DNA of 8,197 nt, from the NCBI GenBank assembly GCA_027295745.1, contig JAPUKI010000331.1, forward strand, positions 1-8,197. Direction: 5' to 3'. The stretch comes from Acidobacteriota bacterium (GTDB lineage Bacteria; Acidobacteriota; UBA6911; RPQK01; JADFOI01). This document shows, in pieces, positions 1 to 6,603 of this stretch (its first letter is position 1; every line of letters begins with the position of its first letter). The notes below the pieces were generated by a model that saw only the letters and a list, made by a program, of their open reading frames with translations, was not told the origin of the DNA and made no database searches. Made by a program: the position numbers and the translations under genes.

Positions 1-617
1 TTGAGATCCTGGGCAAGTGCCAGCACCTTGGAGCGCAGCTCTGATCGAGGCACGGATTCATTCACCAGGCCCAGCTGAGCCGCCTTCTTTCCATCAAACG
101 TCTTACCCGTCATGATGTAGTAGAGGGCGTCACGATAGCTCATCACCATCGATACGTCACGGGTGACGTATCCTCCCGGCAGAATCCCCCAGTTGACTTC
201 GGACAGGCCGAAAGTTGCTTCATCAGCGGCAATGGCCAGGTCACATGAAATCAAGGGAGTGAATCCCCCCCCAAAGCACCATCCATTCACTGCTGCGATG
301 GTGGGCTTGGGACACATGCGAAGCCTGAAATACTGCCAATTGCGCACAGCCCACCGAACTCTGATCTGTTCGGCGGGGTCGTTGTCCAGGTCTCGGAAGT
401 ACTCCTTGAGGTCCATGCCGGCACAAAATGCCTCACCCGCACCCGTGAGGACCAGCACCTGAATCTCAGGGTCCAGGGACAGCTCGTTGAGCACCTCCTC
501 CATCTCATAATGCATTTGAGGATTCATGGCATTCCGCTTCTCCGGGCGGTTGAGGATCATCCAGCCCACTCCCTCCTCACGCTCAACCTTCACGGTTTGA
601 TACTCCCGAACTGTCAT
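1..617 (-). CDS. p-hydroxycinnamoyl-CoA (feruloyl-CoA) hydratase/lyase, 3' end cut by window edge
   Basis: A crotonase-superfamily enzyme expected to hydrate feruloyl-, caffeoyl- or p-coumaroyl-CoA and then cleave it by a retro-aldol step to the aromatic aldehyde (e.g. vanillin) and acetyl-CoA, in the cytoplasm. The first 205 codons are present; the family is about 275 residues, so roughly 70 are missing past the left edge. From memory it aligns closely with the Pseudomonas fluorescens enzyme. Shared features are LNRPEKRNAM (residues 22-31), LVLTGAGEAF..AGMDLKEYF (55-74), NGWCFGGGF (111-119), ADEATFGLSE..WG (131-144), YYIMTGKTF (166-174) and GLVNESVP (183-190). The oxyanion-hole positions (M68, G117), catalytic glutamate (E140, equivalent to Glu143) and a pocket tyrosine (Y73) are kept. 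The residue equivalent to Ser123 is Thr120. The start ATG is preceded by a GGGGAGGG ribosome site (about 625-635) at 7-bp spacing. It lies downstream of the GMC oxidoreductase, separated by the 180-bp palindromic element. Specificity is inferred; a related enoyl-CoA hydratase is the alternative. Confidence 0.9.
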   Translation of the reverse strand, partial: MTVREYQTVKVEREEGVGWMILNRPEKRNAMNPQMHYEMEEVLNELSLDPEIQVLVLTGAGEAFCAGMDLKEYFRDLDNDPAEQIRVRWAVRNWQYFRLRMCPKPTIAAVNGWCFGGGFTPLISCDLAIAADEATFGLSEVNWGILPGGYVTRDVSMVMSYRDALYYIMTGKTFDGKKAAQLGLVNESVPRSELRSKVLALAQDL

Positions 618-663
618 TGGATATGCCCTCCCCTTACCTGGAATTCACGCAGTATGGCACCTC

Positions 664-843
664 TAGCCCGGATTTCTCACAGCATGTCGTCGCGAAGCGG
701 CGAAAGGACCGGCCTGACAAGGCGCGCGACAGAGGCCACCGCAAACGTACTCTTGAGTACGTTGAGGAGGCCGATCTAGCGCAACGCAGTCAGGTCGTAT
801 CATTTCGCCGATGCAGTAGACCTGGTGTGAGAAATACGGGTTA
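664..843. repeat. 180-bp symmetric inverted-repeat (hairpin) element, MITE/REPIN-like
   Basis: The two 17-bp ends (TAGCCCGGATTTCTCAC at 664-680; reverse complement of 827-843 is TAACCCGTATTTCTCAC) agree at 15 of 17 positions. Further matching blocks lie inward on each arm: CGGCGAAA, CCTGAC, and GCGC..GGCC. The middle is a near-perfect palindrome with 9-bp arms AACGTACTC / GAGTACGTT (744-752, 755-763) around TT. The centre of this palindrome (753.5) is exactly the centre of the whole element, so all 180 bp can fold into one long imperfect hairpin or cruciform. It encodes no plausible protein. The rightmost three bases (841-843, TTA) are the stop codon of the GMC oxidoreductase on the minus strand. 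A related single end occurs at 4629-4644. It resembles a non-autonomous mobile repeat; a role as an mRNA stabiliser or attenuator between the two genes is possible. No flanking target duplication was evident. Confidence 0.75.
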
Positions 844-2346
844 AGGTTTGAAGTGACGTTCCACAATGCGCCCGGCCGCAAAGACCGCCAGGACCGCCAG
901 CGGGATACCGGTGGGGCCGGTAGTCACCCGAGGGAACACACTGCCATCACAGATAAAGAGATGGTCCACATCATGCGACTCAAGGTAGGGGTTGACCACA
1001 GAGGTTTTGGGGTCAATCCCGGCCCGGCAGGCCCCCACCAGGCGTGTGCCGCTGGTTCCACTGTTGATGGTTACCGGGATATCGATGGGAGTGATCTTGC
1101 GGGCCCCCATTTTCGTCAAGATTGCATGGGCAATGGCCAATCCCTCCCTGGCCCGTCGAATGCTCAGGCTGTGATCACCTCCGTAGACCAGATTTCCATG
1201 AGGATCGGTGGACCAGCGCCCCGAGGGCTTGACCAGCTCCGGATTCAGCGATCCCGTTCGGAAGATGCCCTTCTCTCGCATGAACTTTTTGTGCTCCCGG
1301 CCAAACTCGGGGGCAAAGACGTTCAGGGCGGCCGCTTCGGGAGTCCCTCCGGCTCCCAGCTCCGAGCGGAACAGAAGCCTCCCTTCGCCATCAGCCCCTA
1401 CATCGTCGATCATAAAATATCCTCTGATGCTTCGGATCTCGCCCTCACCTAGAGGATCGTCGAAAAGGGCACTGATGCCCGGAATTCTGGGATGTCCATC
1501 GATGTGCTTTCCAATGTTCGAATTGACCACCGTGATGGGGTCACCAGCCCATTCCGGTGGCCCGTAACCGGAGCGCATCAGAAGCAGCGGCGTCTTCCTG
1601 TATCCACAGGCCACAATAATGTGGTCGGCCGTCAGTTCGTAGGTAGAGGTCTTGTCGCGACAGATCAAGCCGCGGGCCACCCCACGTTCCCCCTGGGCAT
1701 CGATCAGGATCTTCTCCACCACCGTGTCGGCTAGAATGTCCACCCCGTATTTTTCTGCTTTTGGGATGTAGGAGGCCAGCGTGCTGGAGCGTGAGTCGTA
1801 TTTGCACATCACAAAGGTGAGACAGTAGCCACAGTAAATGCAGTTGCGCCGTGCCCCGATCTGTCGATGGGGGTCGTACCCCATCTGCCTGGCGACCTCA
1901 TAGAAGAGCTTGTTGCCACGGGTGTTGACGGCCTCGGGATACTCATGGATGTTGAATTCACGGCGTATCTCTTCCACCGCCTCTCGGAAATTCTCCTCGC
2001 TCCAGTCCACTCCAGTCTCTTTTTGCCAGTGAAGGTAATCGATGGGGAAGGGGAGAAGTGCCGAAGCCTGCCAGTGCAGAGAACTCCCCCCTACGATCCG
2101 CGCCCCTCGGTCCTGCCAGTGAAAGGCCGGGTCGCTGCCTCCCAAGTTGGTAAACCTGCGGCGTCTCAGCGGAGATCCGTAGCCTGGCCGGGGGGTGCCC
2201 TTGAGGTAAGGCCCCGCCTCAATCAGCGCCACTTTCAGTGGCTCTCTCGTCCTTGGGTTTACGCCCTTCTCAGCAATGTTGGCGGCCAGAATGGGCCCGG
2301 AAAATCCGGCCCCGATGATGGCCACGTCGTAGCTGGACTCAGCCAT
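841..2346 (-). CDS. GMC-like FAD-dependent oxidoreductase with cysteine cluster
   Basis: A 501-residue flavoprotein of the glucose-methanol-choline oxidoreductase type, probably oxidising an alcohol or sugar-type hydroxyl and passing electrons to an unseen acceptor. The N-terminus has the FAD-binding Rossmann motif GAGFSG (residues 12-17) and the ribose-binding acidic residue in LIEAG (E43). GGSSLHW (86-92) matches the second FAD loop. A Cys-x2-Cys-x2-Cys-x5-Cys cluster (C169, C172, C175, C181), followed by a SYIPKA segment, is typical of the membrane/periplasmic-dehydrogenase branch. The C-terminal block SVVNPYLESHDVDHLFICDG with SVFP (449-472) is the family signature. Two normally catalytic positions are altered: the His before GTxRMG reads Arg (R435 in TRLVGACRAG), and the His/Asn before Pro reads Ile (I481 in TGIP). 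No signal peptide or Tat motif is seen. The start ATG has AAGGAG (2356-2361) 9 bp upstream. It sits 59 bp after the amidohydrolase and precedes the feruloyl-CoA lyase on the same strand. The substrate cannot be named from sequence. Confidence 0.85.
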   Translation of the reverse strand: MAESSYDVAIIGAGFSGPILAANIAEKGVNPRTREPLKVALIEAGPYLKGTPRPGYGSPLRRRRFTNLGGSDPAFHWQDRGARIVGGSSLHWQASALLPFPIDYLHWQKETGVDWSEENFREAVEEIRREFNIHEYPEAVNTRGNKLFYEVARQMGYDPHRQIGARRNCIYCGYCLTFVMCKYDSRSSTLASYIPKAEKYGVDILADTVVEKILIDAQGERGVARGLICRDKTSTYELTADHIIVACGYRKTPLLLMRSGYGPPEWAGDPITVVNSNIGKHIDGHPRIPGISALFDDPLGEGEIRSIRGYFMIDDVGADGEGRLLFRSELGAGGTPEAAALNVFAPEFGREHKKFMREKGIFRTGSLNPELVKPSGRWSTDPHGNLVYGGDHSLSIRRAREGLAIAHAILTKMGARKITPIDIPVTINSGTSGTRLVGACRAGIDPKTSVVNPYLESHDVDHLFICDGSVFPRVTTGPTGIPLAVLAVFAAGRIVERHFKP

Positions 2347-2405
2347 GGTCTTGTGCTCCTTGTTCTGTCCCCTATATCCCAGCTTTGGGCTGCACTCTTA
2401 ATGAG

Positions 2406-3731
2406 TCATTGAGTTATTGCCAGCGGTTCCAGAATCCTTCCTCCCAGCATAATCTTCACAATCTTCCGAGTATTCCTGATGTTCTCCAGTGGGCTTTCCT
2501 CCAGGATGAGCAGATCCGCCAGCTTGCCTGCCTCAATGGTTCCCACTCTGTCGGAAACGCCGGCCCATTCGGCCGATCCGCGAGTCCCGGCAACAAGAGC
2601 TTCCATAGGACTCAAGCCCGCGTCCACCAAAGCTTCGATTTCCTTATGTGTGACCAAGCCCATGGGTGCGAGGTTAGTGCCGGAGTCCGTGCCCACGGCC
2701 AATTTCACGCCGGCGTTTTTCAATTGCATGACATTCTCTTTGGCCTGCTGGTAAGACTGGGCCCTTCTGTCCAGAACTTCCGGACCCGAGTTTGCCAGAG
2801 TTTCTTTCAATTCATCCACCTCTTGACCCAGTATGGCCCGAACCACGGGGTCTTCAAACAGCTCCTTCTCCTTTGTAAAAATGAGGTCTTTTTCCCTCTG
2901 CACAAGGGTTGGCGCCACGATCGTCCCCTGTCTTTGCATCAACTCAAGGGTTTCCTCGTCATAGGGGTCGCGGGCAATGTGAGTAATCCCATCCAGCTTG
3001 GCCTCGACCAGAATCCTGGTGTCGGCGGCGGTGTTGAGGTGAGCAAAAACTCTGAGATTGTGCAGATGGCCTTCCTCGATGATGGCTCGCGCCACTTCCG
3101 TTTTGATGGGAGGCAGGTTGCTGCTTCGCGCGAACCAAATCTTAAGGCCGTCCACCCCCTGAGCGGCCAATTCCTGAACGCGCTCTCTGGCCTGGGCGGG
3201 ATCGTCAATCTGGTTAGGCAAGTCGGTACCCAATTGGGTAGGGTGTCCACCCACGGAAGTAAAGCCGGTACCGGTCGTTAAAATGCGGGCTCCACCAAAA
3301 GCATCCTCCCAACTCTTGTCTCGGAGGGCAAAGATGGAGTCGGTATCCATTCCAAGACTCACAATAGTGGTTACCCCGAAAGCCAGGTTCTGCTTGAGAT
3401 GTTGGTAAACCGACTCTGCATACTCCTGAGAGGGTCCCGCGATGGCCCGCTCACCCAAGTGGACATGAGTGTCGATCAAGCCCGGTATCACCACCTGTTG
3501 GGATGCGTCCACAACGACTGCGCCCGCCGGGATCTCCTCTTCTTGAACGACTTCGATGATACTATCGCCTTCAATCAGAACCACCACATCCCTCCTGGGG
3601 GGGTTCCCGGTGCCGTCGATCAGCAGTCCGACTTTTAAGGCAGTAACGCTTCGATTGTCTTCCATTTGACAGGACACCATAAATATTGCCGACAGGAGTA
3701 CTACCAGGCTGAAGTGAACTGTTCGTTTCAT
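2406..3731 (-). CDS. Metal-dependent amidohydrolase family lipoprotein
   Basis: A 441-residue member of the amidohydrolase (cyclic imidase/imidazolonepropionase/prolidase-like) superfamily that hydrolyses C-N or C-O bonds at a binuclear metal site. All expected ligands are visible in order: H89-x-H91 in DTHVHLG, the candidate carboxylated K197 in GLKIW, H231 in FAHLN, H251 in ITHIARD, and D349 in VGTDSG. The N-terminal beta segment (LLIDGTG..., about 37-87) and the C-terminal GTIEAGKLADLLIL (398-411) form the usual composite sandwich domain. The N-terminus MKRTVHFSLVVLLSAIFMVS-C21 is a signal peptide with a lipobox-like cysteine. Met at the -3 position departs from the consensus, so lipidation is likely but not certain. 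The product should therefore be exported and probably membrane-anchored. The start ATG is preceded by GGGAGG (3737-3742) at 5-bp spacing. It is the first gene of the leftward set, followed 59 bp on by the GMC oxidoreductase. The substrate is unknown; a dipeptidase, lactonase or aryl-amidase role are all possible. Confidence 0.9.
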   Translation of the reverse strand: MKRTVHFSLVVLLSAIFMVSCQMEDNRSVTALKVGLLIDGTGNPPRRDVVVLIEGDSIIEVVQEEEIPAGAVVVDASQQVVIPGLIDTHVHLGERAIAGPSQEYAESVYQHLKQNLAFGVTTIVSLGMDTDSIFALRDKSWEDAFGGARILTTGTGFTSVGGHPTQLGTDLPNQIDDPAQARERVQELAAQGVDGLKIWFARSSNLPPIKTEVARAIIEEGHLHNLRVFAHLNTAADTRILVEAKLDGITHIARDPYDEETLELMQRQGTIVAPTLVQREKDLIFTKEKELFEDPVVRAILGQEVDELKETLANSGPEVLDRRAQSYQQAKENVMQLKNAGVKLAVGTDSGTNLAPMGLVTHKEIEALVDAGLSPMEALVAGTRGSAEWAGVSDRVGTIEAGKLADLLILEESPLENIRNTRKIVKIMLGGRILEPLAITQ

Positions 3732-4087
3732 CTTGACCTCCCTGTTCCCCTCTCCGAAACCATCGGTTCCTTTCAGTGAATTTCGTTGTTTTTGGTCGTT
3801 TCGAGTATTAGCATTTTAGCCAGTATCCCACCACACTTAAATGTGTGAGGGCACATTTCTTGGAATACTGGAGACAAGACTGGGCATTTTTGCACCTGTC
3901 TAAGCTCATTCCGTGCCAGGCCGAGAAAAAAGTGTTTATCCGTAAGGAGTTAGACTTTGTATTGTGGACCTGTCCCCCGACTGAGTTGTCCCCCCTACAC
4001 TCTCTTTTTCCGGGTGAATTTCAAGGGATTTCAGTACTAGTCCAGTGTTACAGAAGGAATTGTGCCCTGAAGAAGCACCACTCCGGC
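3732..4087. other. 356-bp non-coding gap between amidohydrolase and dodecin
   Basis: No convincing gene lies here. The right part follows the dodecin stop codon and the left part is the leader of the amidohydrolase gene. Visible items are the weak promoter candidate near 3813-3841 and a pair of TGTCCCCC direct repeats 16 bp apart (3971-3978 and 3987-3994). The short frame starting at 3845 on the plus strand has no ribosome site and no recognisable protein pattern. No intrinsic terminator for the dodecin gene is seen. Confidence 0.5.
3813..3841 (-). promoter_or_regulatory. Possible promoter of the amidohydrolase operon
   Basis: On the minus strand a TAAAAT box (3813-3818, five of six to TATAAT) follows a weak TTTAAG box (3836-3841) at 17 bp, about 82 bp upstream of the amidohydrolase start. 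The -35 box is poor. An inverted repeat CACAC/GTGTG (about 3832-3847) overlaps it and might bind a regulator. This is a visual match only. Confidence 0.25.
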
Positions 4088-4303
4088 TCAGTCTCCAGGT
4101 TGGTACTTGAAGGAGAGCTTCACCTTCGCGCGGTACGCGCGAACCTTGCCGTCCTGGAGCTGCATGTCTAACTCCACGATTTCTGCGATGCGAAGGTCCC
4201 GCAAGCTCTTCGAAGCTGTCTCGACGGCGGCCGCAGCTGCCTTCTCCCACGACTCGGTGCTGGTCCCTACCAGCTCGACCATTTTGTAGACATTCTCTGC
4301 CAT
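4088..4303 (-). CDS. Dodecin family protein (tryptophan-less subtype)
   Basis: A 71-residue protein of normal dodecin length. Dodecins form hollow dodecamers that in most cases store or buffer flavins in the cytoplasm. The N-terminal VYKMVELVGTS (residues 5-15), ESWEKAAAAAVETASKSL helix (17-34) and C-terminal DGKVRAYRAKVKLSFKY strands (51-67) are diagnostic. In flavin-binding dodecins the segment after the helix reads about LDWFEV, with a tryptophan that stacks on the isoalloxazine ring. Here it reads LRIAEIVELDMQ, so that tryptophan is absent. This form resembles the subtype represented by Mycobacterium tuberculosis Rv0379, described as a calcium dodecin, so flavin binding should not be assumed. 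The start ATG follows AAGGGGGG (4310-4317) at 6 bp. It is divergent from the htrA-like gene and stands alone. Family assignment is very secure; the ligand is inference. Confidence 0.93.
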   Translation of the reverse strand: MAENVYKMVELVGTSTESWEKAAAAAVETASKSLRDLRIAEIVELDMQLQDGKVRAYRAKVKLSFKYQPGD

Positions 4304-4628
4304 GTCGTTCCCCCCTTGGTCCGAACGCCCGCAGCGCTACCGCCGACGATCAGAGCCTGTTTACCTGCCAAGCTCGTACTCTCCCCTTCCGGAAGGTACT
4401 GATGACTTCCTCAACACAACCATTAAGATCAATATATATACCACTAGATCTGTAACATTAATATAGACAACCTCTTTGCTAACGCAGTGGGTGCAACATC
4501 TCCTTAGCTTAATTAAGCACGGAGGTGCTGCCCGGCTCGTTGCCCCTTTAGGGTGTAAGAATTCGCGCCCTCGTTTCACTCACTAACCAAGACCGAAAAC
4601 AGATCAGACCTCCCGGTGGAAGCAGCCC

Positions 4629-4644
4629 GGTGTGAGAAATGCGG
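4629..4644 (+). repeat. Solo end of the 180-bp hairpin element
   Basis: GGTGTGAGAAATGCGG matches 824-839 (GGTGTGAGAAATACGG) of the intact element at 15 of 16 bases. Weaker similarity continues to the left (GAAGCAGCCC against GCAGTAGACC). I found no inverted partner end nearby, so this would be a decayed or partial copy. It sits about 85 bp upstream of the protease start. Such a short match could partly be chance. Confidence 0.4.
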
Positions 4645-4715
4645 CCAGTCGGGAACTCTTTCTCAGGACGCATCCATTTTCAACCGGAAAGCCTCTTCTG
4701 TGGAAGGAAAAGAAA

Positions 4716-4721
4716 GGGAGG
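4716..4721 (+). promoter_or_regulatory. Ribosome-binding site that sets the HtrA start
   Basis: GGGAGG lies 7 bp before the ATG at 4729. The reading frame is open back to an ATG at 4639, but that codon has no Shine-Dalgarno sequence. The residues it would add (MRPVGNSFSG...) are not signal-peptide-like, whereas translation from 4729 begins directly with a good signal peptide. Confidence 0.8.
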
Positions 4722-4728
4722 AAATGCT

Positions 4729-6180
4729 ATGTCGAGAAAATTGACTGCTACCATTTTGTCAGTGTTTCTGCTGGTTTACAGCGGTACAGGCTTTTGGGTT
4801 GCCAATGCAGAGGGGGCAGACGGGGCCGATTTGGCACAGCCCTCAGCCAAGACCGAGACCGCTTTAGCTCATCTCAGTAGCTCACTTGAGGCTCTATCAC
4901 AACGAATTGGACCAGCAGTGGTACAGATTTTTACCACCGGCTATAGACCTGTCAGCGGTGGTGCAAACTCCGGTCTGCTGAGCAAGCGACGCAGTGGCGG
5001 CTCCGGTGTCATCCTTGACCGGGAGGGATACATTGTCACCAATGCACATGTAGTTGAAGGTGCGCAGCGCGTCCAGGTTCTGTTGACTGTCTCGCTGCCG
5101 AGTGTGCCCGAGAGAGCATCCATCCTCAAACCCAGAGGTAAAATGGTGGAAGCCCAGATTGTGGGGATCGACCGAGAGACCGATCTGGCCGTGTTAAAAA
5201 TCCCTGAAAGAGACCTGCCCTTTGTAGAATTGGGAGATTCGGACGAGGTCAAGCAGGGACAATTGGTGCTGGCTTTCGGAAGTCCTCTCGGTTTGGAGAA
5301 TTCAGTCACTCTGGGTGTGGTCAGTTCAGTCGCACGCCAGCTGCGACCGGAAGATCCCGTGGTCTATATTCAGACCGATGCTCCGATCAACCCGGGAAAC
5401 AGCGGCGGTCCTCTCATCAACGCCAATGGGAAAGCGGTGGGGATCAACACCTTTATCCTCTCCCAGTCAGGAGGAAATGAAGGGCTTGGCTTTGCTGTGC
5501 CCAGCAACATCGTGAAGTATGTTTTCAAGCAGATCCGCAAGACGGGTCGTGTGGGTCGCGGACAGATTGGGGTTCACCCTCAGACTGTGACCCCCACCTT
5601 GGCGGCAGGACTGGGATTGTCTCAGGAATGGGGCGTGGTACTGGGGGATGTTTTTCCATGGGGACCGGCTAACATGGCGGGACTCAAGGTGGGAGACCTG
5701 ATCTTATCCCTGGATGGCAAGGTGATGGAGAACGGGCGCCAGTTTGATGTGAATCTCTATCGGCGTGCTGGTGACATGGTCACTGTAGAGCTGCTGCGGG
5801 GTTCCCAAAAACTTTTCTTTCGAGTGCCTGTTGTTGAGCGAAAAGATGGGTTCGCGAGTTTGGCAGGGATGGTTACTCCAGACAACAACCTGGTCCCTGA
5901 ATTGGGGATTCTGGGCATCGATATCGACAGTAAAATTGCCAAGGTACTTTCCCCTCCCAGAAAACTGGGAGGAATACTGGTTGCCGCCCGCTCAGTGGAC
6001 TCTCCCTATTGGCAAGAAGCCTTCTTGCCAGGCGACGTGATCTACGCGATCAATGAAAAAGCAGTCACGAGCCTTGCAGGTTTGCGTGTGATCGTAAGTC
6101 ATTTGAAAACAGGCGATCCCGTCGTGGCTCAGGTACAGCGCCGGGGAACCTTGGGATTCATCGCCTTTGAAATAGATTGA
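4729..6180 (+). CDS. HtrA/Deg-type exported serine protease with two PDZ domains
   Basis: A 483-residue S1C (trypsin-fold) protease of the DegP/DegQ/DegS kind, expected to degrade or refold damaged proteins in the cell envelope. The signal peptide is MSRKLTATILSVFLLVYSG... with a likely cut after ANA (residues 25-27). The protease domain spans about 50-270, with the triad H107 (TNAHVV), D152 (ETDLAVLKI) and S225 (NPGNSGGP), and the GSPLGLENSVTLGVVS block typical of the family. PDZ1 covers about 279-370 (GQIGVHPQTV... GPANMAGLKVGDLILSLDG) and PDZ2 about 390-480 (PELGILGIDI... FLPGDVIYAIN), giving a two-PDZ layout as in DegP/DegQ. After the signal peptide comes an Ala/Asp-rich linker. The gene is transcribed alone, divergent from the dodecin and convergent with the DUF488 gene. 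All catalytic residues are intact, so it should be active. The choice between DegP-like and DegQ-like cannot be made from this. Confidence 0.93.
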   Translation: MSRKLTATILSVFLLVYSGTGFWVANAEGADGADLAQPSAKTETALAHLSSSLEALSQRIGPAVVQIFTTGYRPVSGGANSGLLSKRRSGGSGVILDREGYIVTNAHVVEGAQRVQVLLTVSLPSVPERASILKPRGKMVEAQIVGIDRETDLAVLKIPERDLPFVELGDSDEVKQGQLVLAFGSPLGLENSVTLGVVSSVARQLRPEDPVVYIQTDAPINPGNSGGPLINANGKAVGINTFILSQSGGNEGLGFAVPSNIVKYVFKQIRKTGRVGRGQIGVHPQTVTPTLAAGLGLSQEWGVVLGDVFPWGPANMAGLKVGDLILSLDGKVMENGRQFDVNLYRRAGDMVTVELLRGSQKLFFRVPVVERKDGFASLAGMVTPDNNLVPELGILGIDIDSKIAKVLSPPRKLGGILVAARSVDSPYWQEAFLPGDVIYAINEKAVTSLAGLRVIVSHLKTGDPVVAQVQRRGTLGFIAFEID

Positions 6181-6208
6181 AGAAATCGAGCTGCTGCACT
6201 GTAAGAGG

Positions 6209-6225
6209 TTTGGAGAAACTCCAAG
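6209..6225 (+). terminator. Weak hairpin after the HtrA protease gene
   Basis: A 6-bp stem TTGGAG/CTCCAA with an AAA loop (one further U-G pair possible) lies about 30 bp after the protease stop codon. No run of T follows (it is followed by GACACAAAAA), so it is a poor intrinsic terminator. It may only mark the 3' end of the transcript. Confidence 0.25.
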
Positions 6226-6249
6226 GACACAAAAATGCAGGCTCTTGAC

Positions 6250-6603
6250 TCAAGATTCCAGGTACTTCTTTAGGACAATAGCTCCGTTACGTGCCGTATC
6301 TCGAGCTGCAAAGACAAAGGTAACCGTACCTTTCAAACAGATAGCTCGCAGGTCAGCGACCAGTTGGGGATTTTGCGTCAGCTCTGCCCAGTAACGTGTT
6401 TGAAAGTCACTCCATCGTTCTGGCCGGTGAGCGAACCATTTCCTCAATTCTGGGCTTGGAGCAATATCCTTGAACCAGTGATCAATGGCGGCAGCTGTTT
6501 TCGTGACTCCGCGTGGCCATAACCGTTCCACAAGAATGCGAATACCATCGCTGGGATCTGTGTCCTCGTAGGCTCGCTTCAACTTTATGATCATTTTTCC
6601 CAT
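6250..6603 (-). CDS. DUF488 family protein (YeaO-like)
   Basis: A 117-residue protein matching the small DUF488/COG3189 family, of usual length and without an established function. Characteristic blocks are IKLKRAYE (residues 6-13), DGIRILVERLWPRG (19-32), WFKDIAPSPELRKWFAHRPERW (43-64, conserved W, K, D, APS, LR and F-x-H), F..RYWAEL (67-75) and TFVFAARD..RNGAIVLKKYL (95-115). There is no signal peptide or membrane segment, so it is cytoplasmic. The start is uncertain. The ATG at 6603 has no Shine-Dalgarno site. The ATG three codons later (6594) gives MIIKLKR, which fits the family's usual beginning, but has only a weak GGGA upstream. It is convergent with the HtrA gene, separated by about 70 bp. 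Function is unknown. Confidence 0.88.
   Translation of the reverse strand: MGKMIIKLKRAYEDTDPSDGIRILVERLWPRGVTKTAAAIDHWFKDIAPSPELRKWFAHRPERWSDFQTRYWAELTQNPQLVADLRAICLKGTVTFVFAARDTARNGAIVLKKYLES

Larger units (their letters stand above)
4304..4728. other. 425-bp divergent intergenic region, dodecin / HtrA protease
   Basis: This must carry the promoters of both the dodecin (minus) and the HtrA-like protease (plus). A markedly AT-rich tract at about 4425-4470 contains TATATATA-like sequence suited to -10 boxes, but I cannot pair it convincingly with a -35 box on either strand. Two perfect 12-bp palindromes are present: CCTTCCGGAAGG (4385-4396) and GCTTAATTAAGC (4507-4518). A fragment matching the end of the 180-bp hairpin element lies at 4629-4644. 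I see no coding gene: the frame starting at 4361 (minus) has no supporting ribosome site or family pattern. Confidence 0.55.

Noticed and set aside
617..844. 75- and 89-codon plus-strand frames and a 72-codon minus-strand frame over 510-881
   Set aside because: They run through the palindromic element and the start of the lyase gene; no family pattern and no Shine-Dalgarno. The symmetric repeat explains the sequence better.
853..1452. 199-codon plus-strand frame (and overlapping shorter ones)
   Set aside because: Antisense shadow of the GMC-like oxidoreductase coding sequence; no recognisable protein features or ribosome site.
2385..3281. 298-codon open frame on the plus strand
   Set aside because: It lies entirely antisense to the amidohydrolase, which has all metal ligands, a signal peptide and a good ribosome site. 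The plus-strand product shows no domain pattern.
3936..4250. 104-codon minus-strand frame overlapping the dodecin gene
   Set aside because: Out of frame with the clear dodecin and lacking any recognisable pattern.
4639..4728. 30-residue N-terminal extension of the HtrA protease
   Set aside because: No ribosome site at 4639; it would bury the signal peptide that begins at 4729, which has GGGAGG at proper distance.
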